From Trichuris trichiura (taxonomy: Eukaryota > Nematoda > Enoplea > Trichinellida > Trichuridae), in NCBI GenBank assembly GCA_037903355.1, contig JBAJFE010000042.1, positions 2,740,001 to 2,804,000 on the forward strand: a DNA stretch of 64,000 bases. The letters are read 5' to 3'. Both the position numbers and the translations under genes were made by a program. Below are positions 24,045-34,379 of this stretch, piece after piece. Each line of letters starts with the position of its first letter. The first letter of the stretch is position 1. A model generated the notes under the pieces. The model made no database searches. It was not told where the DNA came from and was given only the letters and a program-made list of their open reading frames with translations.

Positions 24045-24349
24045 AAGCTCCTGTATATTGTTTCTTGGTGGGGGACCTTAGAGTTTCATTAGGCTGCTTC
24101 TTTTGCGAATTGTGAGTCCCGTTGAAAAATTTTAATACTGATTTTTCCAGAGCTTTCGGGCCAAACGCGACAGGTCTTTAGCGATCTTAAAATGATGTAA
24201 TGTCATAAAATGTCTTAATTACATCATTTTGAAAACCGCTGAAGACGGGTCGCGTTTGACCTGAAAGCTCCGGGAAAATTAGTATTAAAATTTTTCAACA
24301 GACTTACAATCCGTAAAAGAAGTAGCCTAATGAAGCTCCTGTATATTGT
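24045..24349. mobile_element. Foldback (long inverted repeat) element inserted in duplication copy 2
   Basis: Inverted arms of about 117 bp (24086-24202 and 24216-24332; ends CATTAGGCT and AGCCTAATG) pair almost throughout, with a short A/T-rich loop. The 17-bp sequence AAGCTCCTGTATATTGT occurs at 24045-24061 and again at 24333-24349. Copy 1 has the empty site once, at about 16200. About 24 bp (TTCTTGGTGG... to TTT) lie between the left direct repeat and the left arm. No coding capacity. The paralogous empty site proves insertion after the duplication. Confidence 0.85.
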
Positions 24350-26410
24350 CACTTTTTCTTGACAGTTCATTACCCAATCGCCCACGCGCTCATTTCTGAA
24401 GATTGGAGAAGCTGTCCTGATAGACTCGACCTCCACAAATATGAAGCCTAACTGTACATTTTAACGTAGAGTTGATTATTATATCGCATGTTTTATATTA
24501 AATATTGTAGGCATTCAAAAAAGTAGAATTCAAAACGGCACTCGTAACTGTGAACAAAAATTTAATCCCATCAGAGAGGTGGGTATTGATGAAGAGCACT
24601 GTCCGTAAATGTGGTGAGACTGGAGCATTCTAAACGACCCCTTGTTTTGCGGATGATACCTTTTTACTTAGCACCGTTGGGGAACAACGGCTCAACACCG
24701 TGCTTGAAAGGAACAAAACGTATTAAGCCTGCGCAAAAGGTTTAGATGGAACTTTCTTCGAACGAAACTTTGAGAAACAGAATTTCAGCAGAGTTAATAC
24801 AGTTCGGAAACAACTATCCAACACTGCTGAAAGGGAAAATGCTGTTACAAAGAATTTCATTGAAATGAAGTTATTTCAACGGAGATGCAGTTGTATGTTG
24901 TAACATGAAACCATTCTACATTGTAAAAAAACAGTCGAAGTGAAAATCCCTACTAAAGGTTCGGATCAGTGGATACATGCTCAGAAAGTGACCAAAGATG
25001 GCCCTCCGCCTGTTTCACGTCTTCATAACTTTTACCACTGGGAAGTACCTATAATAAAAATAGGATTTTACTGGGACGTGGAGATCAGTTTCATGTCTCC
25101 AGATGCTCTTCATAATGTAGTCACGTTGATGGTATTGATGGTAGAGAGTACCGTTTACTGAGTAAAAAGCTTTTTCAGAGACCTTTCAGAACTTCTATAG
25201 TTCAGTCTTTGTCGTACTCATGTTATAATGATTTTATTAATATTAATGATACGCAGCTGCAGTAAGCTGTCTGCGGAACAGGAGTAATTACACGAACATC
25301 GCGAAAGATCATTTCTCAACAAGCGGTAATCGCTTACTGTCAGTAATATCAACGTGATTAGGCTGCGAATGACATCTATAAACGTGGAAAACATCTATTT
25401 GAACGCGTTGGAAAAACTCATTGCCTTCACGGACAACCAATCACTCACAGAAAAGAAATAGAAAAGACTTTAACGTTTCATTTCTCTGCTTCTACTTTTC
25501 TTCATGGGCAGTAAAAGCATTCGTTTCTATACACACAAAACATACAACTCTATTGAAGTTTTATAGAGTTTGACTAAATCCGAAACCTCCGCTAGATTTG
25601 TGTGGTTTGCGAGCGTACAAAGTAGTAGCCTTTACCTCCTGCGAAGAAAAATAGAAAAAAATTGAAATTGAAGCGGACCTTTAAGAGTAACGTGTTCGAA
25701 GCTCAAAGCTACCAATAGGTTCGGCTTTGCCTTTGCTGTAATAATGAAATTCTGAATGACCATTTAGGAAAACCAGTGACTGACAGAATGAGAAAGATTC
25801 AAAGTTTCCTCTCTCTCTTTCTTCAGATGCCAATTTCGCATATAAAACAGACTAGGAGGATTACGTACTGTGTAGCAGCAATAAAGCAAGTTAAGGCAAA
25901 TGACTTTTTTGTGATCGGGTTAATTCTATCAATTGATAATCTTCATCCGACGTTAGCCGCCCTTTTTATTTCACTCTTTTCGACGAGATTTTAGTATAAT
26001 GTAGATTAAATAAGCGGAATTATGCGAAAAATCTGAAGCTGGTGAACTTTAGCCAATTATTTATACTTCTGTTATTTATTCTTCACATCCTGCTTATTTT
26101 TTTCTTTGCCGTTTTACCATTATTTTATCATCTTATTTCATTTTTATAATTTCTTTCTTCTTTTCGTTTTAACTGACCTTAGTTAACTTTGCCGAGTATG
26201 TTATCCTATTTATTTACGCTTGAGATCCATTTCATTTCGCTCGCATACTCGTCTTGAAGGCGTAAGTTTTTGGTTCCCGACATTGGACTTCGTGTGAAGT
26301 ATACGCTGTGATCGTTAAGGAATAAGGCTCGCTGTAGCATTTAAAAGTTTAATTCCCTAAGCATTCGTGTCTATCTTGACCCGTCATCAGCATAAAATAA
26401 ATGGAAACTT
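24350..26410. other. Non-coding part of duplication copy 2, partly unique
   Basis: To about 24910 it follows copy 1 (16250-16780). Beyond that about 1.9 kb has no counterpart in copy 1, including a pyrimidine-rich tract at 26080-26180. Open frames are below 80 codons and unrecognised. Confidence 0.5.
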
Positions 26411-27178
26411 GATACTTAGGTTGTAACAATTTAAAGTGAGCACTTTATGCTCAGGAGTCTAAGGTCTACAGCGGAGAGTCCAAAGTGAAAACGTGATGCT
26501 CAGGTTACAGCTATAGTTAATCGGCCAAGTCGCTTTTTTTCTTTCAGAGCAAAATGTCATTCTCCCCTTAGAACACTTAGATGAAGTCCCGTTGTGAAGA
26601 GAGACCAGTTATCCTAGTTCTTTTCAAAGTCATTGCTCTTTCGTGACTATTTCTAATAATCGCTTTCGGTTTATTTTTGGTATTCCTAAAACGTCCCATA
26701 GAATGCCAATTGCTGTCGGAACGCAAGAATCTACGGATTACTCGTTTCAGCTCTGTACTATCAATAGCGATTACATTTCACTGACAAGCGCGATTTAATG
26801 CGTTGCAAAAGACAACATCGAAGGCCGACCTCAAGCTTAATGAATTAGGCACTTAAGTCCGTCACCGTCCTTCTCATTCACATAACATTCACCAATCAAC
26901 TACGGTCAGTGCAGCAAACTCAGCGACTTTGTATGCCAGAAATTGCAAGCTCACAAATTTTGATATCTCATTTAGACCACTCTGTTCATCCTCCCTACGC
27001 AGTAAGGTAGCTCCACTCTCAGTATTACGATGTTTCTGATGGTGCATATTTCATGCCATAAAGTTAAGGTTTATTTGAAATGTACTGAGTCAAACATAAT
27101 TGCGAAACTGCTCAACTTTGACTTGGACGGCCTAATAATCATTTGCAAAACACTACAACGTTTCCTGTCAACATTAAC

Positions 27179-28245
27179 TCAACGTTTCCTGCGAACATTA
27201 ACTCCTCTGTTGCATTTCTTATCGCACGCTGCTTTAGTTTCGAATCGGTTGGAGTTCCCTTCACATCCGCCATAGGTGAACGGTTCACATTTCTTGCCGT
27301 CTCGGTTGAAGTACCACATTTGGAAAGCGCCTCTACAAGGGCCAGCGTCCATTTTCTGATTACACGTCAGCTCATCGAGACAAACAGTTTCACACTGCTG
27401 CTTGCTATCGAAATTATTTGAATTACCGCCACATCCGCCGTAGTAGAATGTTTCACACTTTCGGGTTCGCGGATTGAAGAACCATTTCTGGTGCCTAGCC
27501 CGGCAGTTACCAGCCTCTGCTGGCTGACCGCATATGCCAAATGACTTCAGCTCATCCAAACATTTTTCTTCACATTCTTGTTTGCTCTCGAAGTTGTTTG
27601 AGTTTCCTTCACAACCACCGTAAATGAATTCCTTACACTTTCGATCGTCAAGGTCAAAGAACCATCTTGTATGACGTGCTCTGCAAGGGCCGGTATCACT
27701 TGGTTGCATACAACTGCCAGACGGTGTCGATGGTTTTTGTTTTTTGACGCATTTTGCTTCGCATTCTTCTTTTGTCTCAAAATTGTTTTCATTTCCTTGG
27801 CATCCTCCGTAAGTGAACTGCTGACATTCGTTCGTTTCTTGAACATAGTACCATCTATTTACTGCCGCCATACATGGACCAGCGTCCATGGGCTGTTTGC
27901 ACGGATCCTTCTTTCCCTGCTTAATGCACAATTTCCTGCATTCTTTCTTCTTTTGAAATCTGTTCCCGTTGCCTTCGCAACCACCGTAAACGAACAGTGC
28001 ACATTCCTTTAATGTAATGTTGTAATACCATTGGTGTTGTACTGCAAGGCACGGTCCGGCGTCTGGTTGAAGTTGGCATACCGATGAATCTTTGGTCTCA
28101 CTTTCGATAACAACTGCAAGTATGATTAGTGACTTTGCAAGTTGAGTTTTTTCTTGCACTTACCAGGTTTTCGTCCTCCGTTCACTGTTTCTAACGCGGC
28201 CACTGGTAGGAAGAAAAAGAGTGCATACAGAAGTTTCAATGCCAT
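27179..28245 (-). CDS. Secreted five-domain Kunitz-type serine protease inhibitor, copy 2 (intact)
   Basis: Exon 1 (28164-28245) encodes the signal peptide MALKLLYALFFFLPVAALE; a 50-bp intron follows; exon 2 (27179-28113) encodes the rest, total about 338 aa. Five Kunitz domains each show the six cysteines, the YGGC core and an FxxxxxC end. Residues at P1 (directly after the second cysteine) are Leu, Met, Arg, Arg and Arg, so K3-K5 suggest trypsin-like targets and K1-K2 chymotrypsin/elastase-like or divergent targets. K4 has Asn where Pro is usual before the second cysteine. The start was chosen because the signal exon, its splice donor and the TATA/initiator are conserved with copy 1; the ATG-like codon just inside exon 2 would lack a signal. 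A basic tail (RRKR) ends the protein. Likely secreted by the worm; whether it acts on host or self proteases is inference. Confidence 0.93.
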
Positions 28246-28265
28246 TGCTGTAATGCAAATGGGAG

Positions 28266-28300
28266 AGTGACTGATGCAATTTCCTCTCTTCTTTTATACC
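28266..28300 (-). promoter_or_regulatory. TATA box and initiator of Kunitz gene copy 2
   Basis: GGTATAAAAG at 28291-28300 and a TCAGT initiator at about 28270-28274 (minus strand), 25-30 nt apart and about 25 nt before the ATG at 28245. Same as copy 1. Such a focused core promoter suits a strongly or stage-specifically expressed gene. Confidence 0.6.
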
Positions 28301-29232
28301 ACCATTGAGTTGTCATTTCATGTCTGTATTTACGCTGCTGAACAGCTGATTCCACTAAGAAAAAGGTCAAAGATAGAGGATTAAGGGAGGCGTGATTTTT
28401 TATCTTCTTTGCTACTGCGTTAGCAGTGTTTACCAAGCTTTTATCTCTTTAGTTTTAGCGCACATGGATTCGTTTTTGTAAGCTCTTTGCTGCATAATGC
28501 TAATGAAAATGCTGACTGAATCATATAGCAGTAAAATCATAATGGAAGGACTGTTGTTTGTCCTTAGGTGACTGATTTAAGTATCACATTGCCTGGGCAC
28601 GTACTAGTCAGTGTTTTCGTTTGATAATTCGAGAAAGCCTTATTCTGTCACTGAAACGATATTTTGGGATCTTCAGTTAGCATCGCAGTGCCATGTTGAA
28701 ATTTACGTAGCGCAGAATTTGTTGTATTGCAGTGGGCAACGGAATGAACAATTTCAAGGGGGTGGAAACAACCTCATTGTTGTTGACGTGGAGGTGACGA
28801 TTGTCACGGAGAAAGGTCTGGAGCTTCTCTTCTGAACGAACCAAGCCTGTGACAACGAGAGCTACCGTGTATACTTGGTGTCCTTTGTTCTCCCTAGTCC
28901 GTCTGCTGCGCAGTGCTGTGGAATTGTTTTAGAAAGAATAGAACTTTGGAGTTACTTCTCTGTTCACTTCTTTTATTACTATGTCCGCGCGTCGTCAGAT
29001 TAGTGGTTCTGCAAGGTGAAACGATTCTCAGGTTTCATTGGACAGTCTTTAGAACGACAACTTTCAAGTTTTTCCTTCCAAAGATTTCTAACGAATCCTT
29101 CATGCCTGATTATAGTTGGCAACTGTGTCTTCCAAAGATAGTGATCACTCTAGAGCAATTAAAAGTGTTGCTTTTCATTAGAGTAGTGTCGGTGGTAGTG
29201 ACTGCGCACTGCTATTCAGTTGGTTTGAGCAG

Positions 29233-31512
29233 ATACTGCGGAAAGCTTCACAGTCTTCCCAGGATGCAGCACACTTGGCAGTATTATAGTTGCTTTGACT
29301 TCGAGAACCCATACTTTAGTTAAAAGACACCCTATAGTCAACGTACGAGAAATGTGATAACGAGTAGGACCCATCCTTAAGTCCATTTTAAAGACGAAGC
29401 CCATCGTCATTTTTGTATGCTGATTTTTTAAGCTGTTACAAACTGCTGGTAACATTTATGATTGTCAGGTTTTCGGCATTCAGAACTCACAAATTTACTG
29501 GAAAACTGAATTTCCTAAGTAACAAAATAGGGCACTATTACCAGCTTGCTGTTTTTAACATGAGAGACGTAAACACTAGAGACGTTTCTAAAAAGTGCGT
29601 TTCCTACGACTACGCGACTAAGTTTGCGTGTTAAATTAAACCAGTGATTCTCAATCTGGGCGCCTAATTAAAGGTATAGAGTGACCAACCCGTTTAGAAG
29701 TGTTCAGAGGGATATCTATGTGCAGAAAGAGTTCTTGGCGATCCAACGCCTACTAAAACCATAGTTGGCAGAAGGGTCTCATCAGTTATCGCTGCAAGAA
29801 TAAATGCCAGTCCTGTATCCTGTTAGGTGGGCCATGATGGAAAAGTCATTCTTATGTCTCTCGTCATCGTCTTGCTTGGAACATGCATTTAATGTGGACA
29901 CAGACCTCGTAACGAAGAATCATAGTTGCCTACAAATGGTTAAATGCTACACCTGCTTCTCCCGGTTATCTCCATGGAACCGAACGTCGACAAGTTAGTC
30001 TGCTCACAAACGTGGTTCCCTCTGGCTAACGTTGTGCGAAAGCAGTTTCAGCATAAATCTGTAGGCTTCCATATTTCTCTATTCGCCTATTTTTCTTCGT
30101 TCATGCTAGAACTTTTGGCGGGGAATGTTGGAGTGGGGGAATTGTGTCAGGCGGAGTCACTGACAACCGTCAAATGTAGTTCACCATTCCAACGTTTCCG
30201 CCTCTGAAAGCAGGGAACGTTTGCTACCCTGACCTTGAGAAACACTGATCTACAATGCCCAGAGAATGCCTTTCAGGAAAAAAATCATTGAATCCGTTCT
30301 CAGGTGCGACGAGCATTTAAACAGACTGAACGTTGGCACACTGAGACGTTTAAAACAGGAATCTGAATAACTGAATGCCAAAGTGCTTGCTCCTCTTGGA
30401 ATAACCATTTCGCAGGTACAAAATTCTGAAAGGTAATCAATTAATAATCAGATTGTCCGCGTCATCAGAATTGCAATCAAATATTAATATTAATATAATG
30501 CCTTTTTTAAAATAATGCAGCACGCGCTGAGTAAGCTTAAAGAACATGAAATTCAGCTTCTTCCAAGCTGAATAAGGTAGCAACCTGAAAATTGAAATTT
30601 TATTTCACCTTTCCTCACTTTGCGTACAAAATATCCATCCAGCATAAAGTTCGCGGCTTATCCTTTACCGAAAGAGCAGTTCGCCCACTTTAGCAGGTGT
30701 TCACTGACAGTTGACTTATGACCCAATATTTAATCATAAGCAAACGTTTTACAGAGCATAAATGTAAATTTCTGGAAAGCTACGAAGCATACGTGATACT
30801 AATCACCCCGGTTATGCTGCCCATAGGGCATAGGTTTTCAAGGTGGGCGGGAACACCGTGCGGGGTGTCAGGAATTACATAAGAGGAACTCTGGCAGAAT
30901 TATCCCTAGCGCAGGTAGGCCATCAGAGAGACCAACATAAGAATACTGTCCGTTCACACAGGCACCGGCACGCCTTTACAACTTATCGTTGCCGTTCACG
31001 TTGAAAAAACACTGATAAAGCAAAGCGCAATTGCTCTCGGAATGGTTGAATTAGCTTGCAAGTGATCAAAGTCATGTTCTGAAGATTTCATTCCCTGTGA
31101 GCCCAATCTTATTATTGTCAACTAGCAAACTTATATTTTGAATTTCCTATTCGCAGCAAGGTTTTCATTGTCGGCGCGCTTTAAGTTTTCCACAGCGATA
31201 GTATATCTAATAATTGAAAAGCATTTTAATGCTGTGGAATCATCAGAACTGGCAGATTCCCTTTTGGTTTTGTTACTCACTATGGTCACGAGCAAGCGTG
31301 GTTAGCTCAATCGTTTGCTGAACTGTTTCTTGACTAGACAAGAGGGATGTTCGCAAAGTTGGAAAAACAGTACAGTGTCTAGCAGGACGCCAACTGAGGG
31401 GCCAAAACATGTCTAATCTCTGCTATCTTCAGACTTGTACGGAGAGGTCGCCTTGTCTGACGCTTCGCCAGTGTGGTACAAGCTGCTCCTAAAGTAATCA
31501 TTTTCTCATGGT
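29233..31512. other. Intergenic, no gene recognised
   Basis: Open frames are short. The stretch 30805-30990 is somewhat GC-richer than its surroundings but without an identifiable RNA fold or coding frame. A TAATATTAATATTAAT-like block is at about 30480-30500. Confidence 0.5.
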
Positions 31513-31705
31513 ATGGAAAATCTTCGTTTTGAGATCAGAGCTAACATTAAATTTCTGTCCAAACTTGGTTGGCAGCCGAGGCGGATGATTCAATCTTTGC
31601 AGCAGATTTACGGAAGTAGTGCACCATCTAAATCGGTTGCCTATGAATGGATAAGGCGTTTCAGAGATGGCAGAGTGGCCACCGAAAACGATCGGTGTAG
31701 AAGTC
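31513..31705 (+). mobile_element. Mariner-family transposase, N-terminal fragment
   Basis: From the ATG at 31513 about 60 residues match the N-terminal helix-turn-helix of mariner transposases: MENLRFEIRANIKFLSKLGW, then SLQQIYGSSAPSKS and YEWIRRFRDGR. The similarity then stops: the expected DDPRSGRP region and the whole DDE/D catalytic domain are missing. The frame continues into unrelated sequence. No terminal inverted repeat was securely placed, although the 40 bp before the ATG resemble a mariner 5' leader. A dead fragment just upstream of the receptor gene. Confidence 0.85.
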
Positions 31706-31905
31706 TTTTCTGCAAAATTTTCCTACGAACAATGGTGCTGCAAAAAGTTTCCCGCGGGGGAAGGGGGATGGAGGGAAAAGTTTGGGAACCTGCGGCACAG
31801 GGTGTTACGACCTTGTACTAAAATACGCCTTTGTTTGCAGCAGGATTCTACGTCTTTGTTCGCCTTTCAAACACTTCCATCTTTACAGTTTCTAAATTTA
31901 GAAGC

Positions 31906-33792
31906 ATGGCAGATGTGCAAGCTAATGTCACGGAAGAAGTGCTCGTAAGTGGTAATGTTGTCCTGGATATGCTGAACCTATGCTTTGGGCAACTGGCATT
32001 CCTAAGCAACATTTTATGCTTTATTTTGCTCGTAAGGAGGCGAAGAAAGAAGAAAGTGGAACAAACTGAAGCAGGTAAAAACTAATGAACGTTGTATTAC
32101 AGAAATTTGAAACGAATAAGAGGAGCCTATCTCTCAGTAAGGAAAAAGAACGAGAAATTATTAGCTATTAAACGTGAAGATAAGTTTCTTTGCCACGTGC
32201 ACTTCTCTAAACTTCTCACTCTGACCAAGCTCGACCATGGAGCAGCATGCCCATAACGAAATGCAGAAAGCTTCCTTACACTGAGCAATAGCTTAACGTC
32301 TTACTGCTGGCAAAGATTTCATGCTTTAGTTACCGCTGACGAATATTATCAACACGATCAAACGCGTACATTATTAACAGGATCAATATTTCAAAATGGA
32401 AAAGCGGAAGCTGTAAAATAAAATTATTTTAAGATAGAGAGTGTAACGCTGAAATGCACAAATGCATTTCGCGTAATGTTCTTAACGCGTTATATTTCGC
32501 ATCAATTAACTACTGATTAATAGTCGGGTCGACTATGCGCACCGCTGTTATACTGTAACTATGCTGGTCATCCTGTTCTGCCAATCCTTGAGCGTGATCT
32601 TAAAAATAAAGCAAATATTTTAGCTCAGGCTTAGGTGAAGACAGAACAGTATAATTGGCGTAGTCGCCAATAAAGGCGGCACAGAATAGTCGCACCGTAA
32701 GCACAAGGGAACCTGAGCTTTCAAACGGTGGAGCGAACGATCGACAAGACCCTAATATTCTTTAAACTTACTTGTATTAACATTAGTTGAAAATAGACAA
32801 ACTTTTCCTTTTTTCTGTGTGCCACTCTACACACAAGAAAGCTGTTAATAAACCTGCCTTTTATTTTTAAATTGAACTCGTTTGGGCGAAGGCATTTACA
32901 AAATCAATTATCTTTTGCAGTCTACACTTTTGGCTGCGGAGTCGTAGGATTGGCGTTTAGCTTCGAATGCGACGTGTGTACAACGTTATGGCATGGAGAT
33001 GAACCGATGACGAAACTGTTATGCATGGTCGTTTCGCCAGCAGGACCAGCATACATGATTGGTCAAATGTTAACCTATTGCTCAATGATATACATGTCGG
33101 CAATAATGGTTGTTGGGCTCTCCTCGTTAAAAGCAGGAGGATCAGCAAAACTGGCCTCATGGGAAATTGTATTATACTTTTTCACTCCTGCAATGGTAAT
33201 GTGCATAGGTTGCTGGGTGTCCGTCGTAAACGCAGAAGATTTCCGCGAGCTAACCACAAGCTGCTTCTTCAGAATGGTTGCTCCGGGAGACTTTATTGGC
33301 TATTACTGTCTTGTCCTTACAGTACTCAGCTTGTCCGTCATCATCATGTTTACCTATGCGGTTTATTTAACAAGTCGAAGAAACACGGTTGCCGTGGAAA
33401 TCCAAACGATTCAATCGCGGCGACAAACATTGCTTTACAAGAAAGCGTCCAGAACAATTATATTTTCAGTATTCGCCCTGTGCATACCAAGTATCGTGGA
33501 ATTTGCGTTTGCTTGGATTGATTTTAATCCAGGAAAATTAAGCGACTATATATGGACAATGCAACCGTTGGGTCTGTCTCTGTTCTCAGTGACTACCATG
33601 TTGCAAAGAACCGACATACGCACATCGACATCAGTGAAAAAGTTCAAAGGTGATTTATTTATGTTCGTGCAAAAATGTCCACTGTTCAAGCCGTTGTACT
33701 TCTGCCTTTTTGGTAGTAGTGTCAATGATGAAACAACTTTGGACACCTCAGCTCCGTCGAATGTAGTTTCAGTGTTAAGCCGTTGTGAATAG
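31906..33792 (+). CDS. Seven-transmembrane receptor, two exons, 346 aa, orphan
   Basis: Exon 1, 31906-32074, and exon 2, 32921-33792, join across an 846-bp GT-AG intron (TTTTGCAG acceptor) in frame. Seven hydrophobic helices are visible: [32 protein letters not shown], the segment ending [70 protein letters not shown] and [15 protein letters not shown]. The short N-terminus has one NVT glycosylation site. Cysteines before helix 3 (LLCMVV) and in the second extracellular loop (TTSCFF) could form the usual disulfide. Canonical rhodopsin motifs (DRY, NPxxY) are absent, so this looks like a nematode-type serpentine or chemoreceptor-like GPCR; the subfamily is not assignable by eye. The intron hosts a dispersed repeat (about 32565-32720). 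The start is the only ATG giving helix 1 with a short N-terminus. Confidence 0.8.
32565..32720. repeat. Degenerate copy of a dispersed MITE-like repeat, in the receptor intron
   Basis: Contains GGTCATCCTGTTCTGCCAA and GCTCAGGCTTAGGTGAAGA, followed by CAAGGGAACCTGAG. These blocks recur at 39430-39620, 51585-51790, 57880-57900 and 58920-59100. Edges uncertain. Confidence 0.5.
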
Positions 33793-33893
33793 ACTCATGC
33801 GCAGACAACAAGGAAAACATCTACCTCCGTATTGACATCTATGAAATCAAACGACCTCCAGCAGCTTCGCACAGTTTACTTGAGCGGACAAAG

Positions 33894-33916
33894 AATAAAT
33901 CTTTTATCTAAATAAA
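33894..33916 (+). terminator. Poly(A) signals of the receptor gene
   Basis: Two AATAAA hexamers, 33894-33899 and 33911-33916, about 100-120 nt past the stop. Confidence 0.55.
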
Positions 33917-34295
33917 AACTCAATACTCTTATCTTCAATAATAATGCCTTACAGCCTGAGGAGATTCAGCTTCTTAATGGCAATGCTTTAAGTATCAAGT
34001 TTTGGCGTAAACGAACAGCTTACAAAAGGGCTTAAATAGGCTCCTAAAAACAAACAGTTTGAATTAGGTTTTACAAATATCTAAACATTTCCATTGCCAA
34101 AGTGTGTACTGATCACTTGGTATAAAAGCAGAGATTTTATAACCATTCACCCGTCAAATATATCAGTAAAACGTTGCTCAAAATTAGTTGCCCCGAATCT
34201 GTGACAGATTGAAATTATGTCAAAGCATTCCTTAGAAAAATTGTTATCAGTAGTGCCAATCTATATTTTAAAAATCATTCATCAAACTTGCATTG

Positions 34296-34371
34296 AAAAA
34301 AGTACCTTAAAACCTATACGTGTCCTACAAATCATTTTGTAGGACATGTATAGGTCTTAAGGTACTTTTTT
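34296..34371. repeat. Near-perfect 36-bp inverted repeat (hairpin)
   Basis: Arms AAAAAAGTACCTTAAAACCT... and ...AGGTCTTAAGGTACTTTTTT pair with only two or so mismatches around a 3-4 nt loop. Possibly a minimal foldback element or a hairpin RNA precursor. It stands alone in intergenic DNA 500 bp past the receptor. Confidence 0.75.
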
Positions 34372-34379
34372 CCTTAATG

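Larger units (their letters stand above)
21091..29232. repeat. Segmental duplication, copy 2 (about 8.1 kb)
   Basis: Second full unit, collinear with 11905-19376 in direct orientation. It carries the intact Kunitz gene (27179-28245), the partner of the 193-bp ORF (23352-23544), a polyadenylation-like AATAAA at about 22501 matching one at 13457, and a foldback insertion not present in copy 1. It lacks the 1.2-kb segment of copy 1. Confidence 0.9.

Noticed and set aside
31296..31365. GCGTGGTTAGCTCAATCG, like the 5' half of a tRNA
   Set aside because: No matching anticodon arm, T-loop GTTCRA or closing acceptor stem follows.
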